Assembly: GCA_016935655.1 (NCBI GenBank)
Contig: JAFGQM010000138.1
Coordinates: 1 to 6,421, forward strand
DNA length: 6,421 nucleotides
Source of the DNA: Candidatus Altarchaeota archaeon
GTDB taxonomy: Archaea > Altiarchaeota > Altiarchaeia > JAFGQM01
Reading direction: 5' to 3'
A model generated the notes under the pieces. It saw only the letters and a program-made list of their open reading frames with translations, was not told the origin of the DNA and did no database searches. Shown one piece after another: positions 5,872 through 6,421 of the stretch. The position numbers and the translations under genes were made by a program. Numbering within the stretch: the first letter of the stretch is position 1; each line of letters opens with the position of its first letter.

Positions 5872-6421
5872 ATGGCCTCGAAGCCTGCTGACAAATCAGT
5901 CCCTTTACAATATATCGCTGTCATAGTAGGTGTATCAGCGATAATGGGGTTTTTCCTCCTTTTGGGGTCGGATATCAGAAGCGACCGCCCGTCTGGCTTG
6001 CCCATACTCGGCAATACAAACCCGATTGTAGCCTCTGAGCAAAGTGAGCTTTGTTCCGACGGCCTTGACAACGACGGCGATGGGGAGATCGATTGCGGTG
6101 GTGATTGCCCGTACGATTGCGACACCTTCTTCGTCGACAAGGGGGGTGTGGGGGGTTTCGCATGCAGCGGCTCTGGCACCGGCAGGATCTCACAGCCTTG
6201 GTGCACCATAGACAAGGCCAGCAATACGCTGACTGCCGGCCAGACTGTGTTGGTTAGGGCAGGGGTTTACGCCGAGCCCATAATAGCCAGGAACTCTGGG
6301 ACCAGTTCCGCTTACATAACCTACAAGAACTTCGGGGAGGAGAGCGTGATTATAAACCCGACAGCGGATCTCCCATCTGGCACGGTCATAAACGGCATCC
6401 CCGACGACGGAAGGCAGTCCA
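5872..6421 (+). CDS. Membrane-anchored extracellular protein with calcium-loop motif and probable parallel beta-helix (3' end outside window)
   Basis: The first 183 residues are present; the gene continues past the window. A short N-terminus with two Lys is followed by one hydrophobic segment (about 13-32), a signal anchor or uncleaved signal. I see no class III (prepilin) cleavage site, so it is not an obvious pilin. A low-complexity linker (33-58) leads to LCSDGLDNDGDGEIDC (60-75), the Asp-rich EF-hand-like or thrombospondin-3-like motif common in secreted archaeal and bacterial proteins, with further Cys at 79 and 83. Then FFVDKGG (86-92), SQPWCTIDKASNTLTAGQTV (107-126) and VRAGVY (128-133) match the usual opening of right-handed parallel beta-helix (pectate-lyase-fold) surface proteins, where the first rungs follow a Gly/Pro-Trp-x-Thr-Ile pattern. 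The start is 34 bases after the platform stop, with no clear Shine-Dalgarno. It may bind polysaccharide or form a surface adhesin; enzymatic activity cannot be judged from this part. Confidence 0.8.
   Translation, partial: MASKPADKSVPLQYIAVIVGVSAIMGFFLLLGSDIRSDRPSGLPILGNTNPIVASEQSELCSDGLDNDGDGEIDCGGDCPYDCDTFFVDKGGVGGFACSGSGTGRISQPWCTIDKASNTLTAGQTVLVRAGVYAEPIIARNSGTSSAYITYKNFGEESVIINPTADLPSGTVINGIPDDGRQS

Noticed and set aside
5872..5970. The hydrophobic N-terminus of the last gene as a class III (type IV pilin) signal, given the adjacent secretion motor.
   Set aside because: There is no charged-residue/Gly cleavage site followed by Glu at the expected position; it reads as an ordinary signal anchor.

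Overview
The window looks archaeal. Arginine is mostly AGG and isoleucine is often ATA. A/T-rich TATA-like boxes precede genes, and Shine-Dalgarno motifs are weak or absent. The two large genes are archaeal-type members of the type IV filament / type II secretion superfamily: a VirB11/FlaI/GspE-like ATPase and a two-domain FlaJ/TadC-like platform protein. The style of the secreted protein at the right edge also resembles what is common in DPANN-type archaea, but no marker here fixes a lineage, so that is only a guess. I see no RNA gene, CRISPR array, insertion sequence or attachment site.

All five genes are on the + strand and closely packed. Two small basic proteins come first. One (23-670) is an alanine-rich helical repeat protein with five exact-length 27-residue units and a basic tail. 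The other (782-1213) is an unrecognised basic protein of 143 residues. The ATPase gene (1238-4057) encodes 939 residues. Its C-terminal half is a standard secretion ATPase. Ahead of that lie a Trp-rich, very basic amphipathic region with an 18-residue period and then a cysteine-rich region with three clustered Cys motifs. The platform gene (4026-5837) overlaps the ATPase by 32 bases and has two T2SSF domains and about nine membrane segments. After 34 bases an incomplete gene (5872 to the window end) encodes a membrane-anchored extracellular protein with an EF-hand-like calcium loop and the start of a probable parallel beta-helix.

The likely unit of function is the ATPase plus the platform, which together would form the motor of a pilus-like or secretion machine. 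No pilin, prepilin peptidase or accessory gene is visible here. The beta-helix protein could be a surface partner, a substrate or an unrelated neighbour. The most unusual parts are the ATPase N-terminal extension, the possible structured leader at its 5' end, and the regular 27-residue repeat of the first gene.
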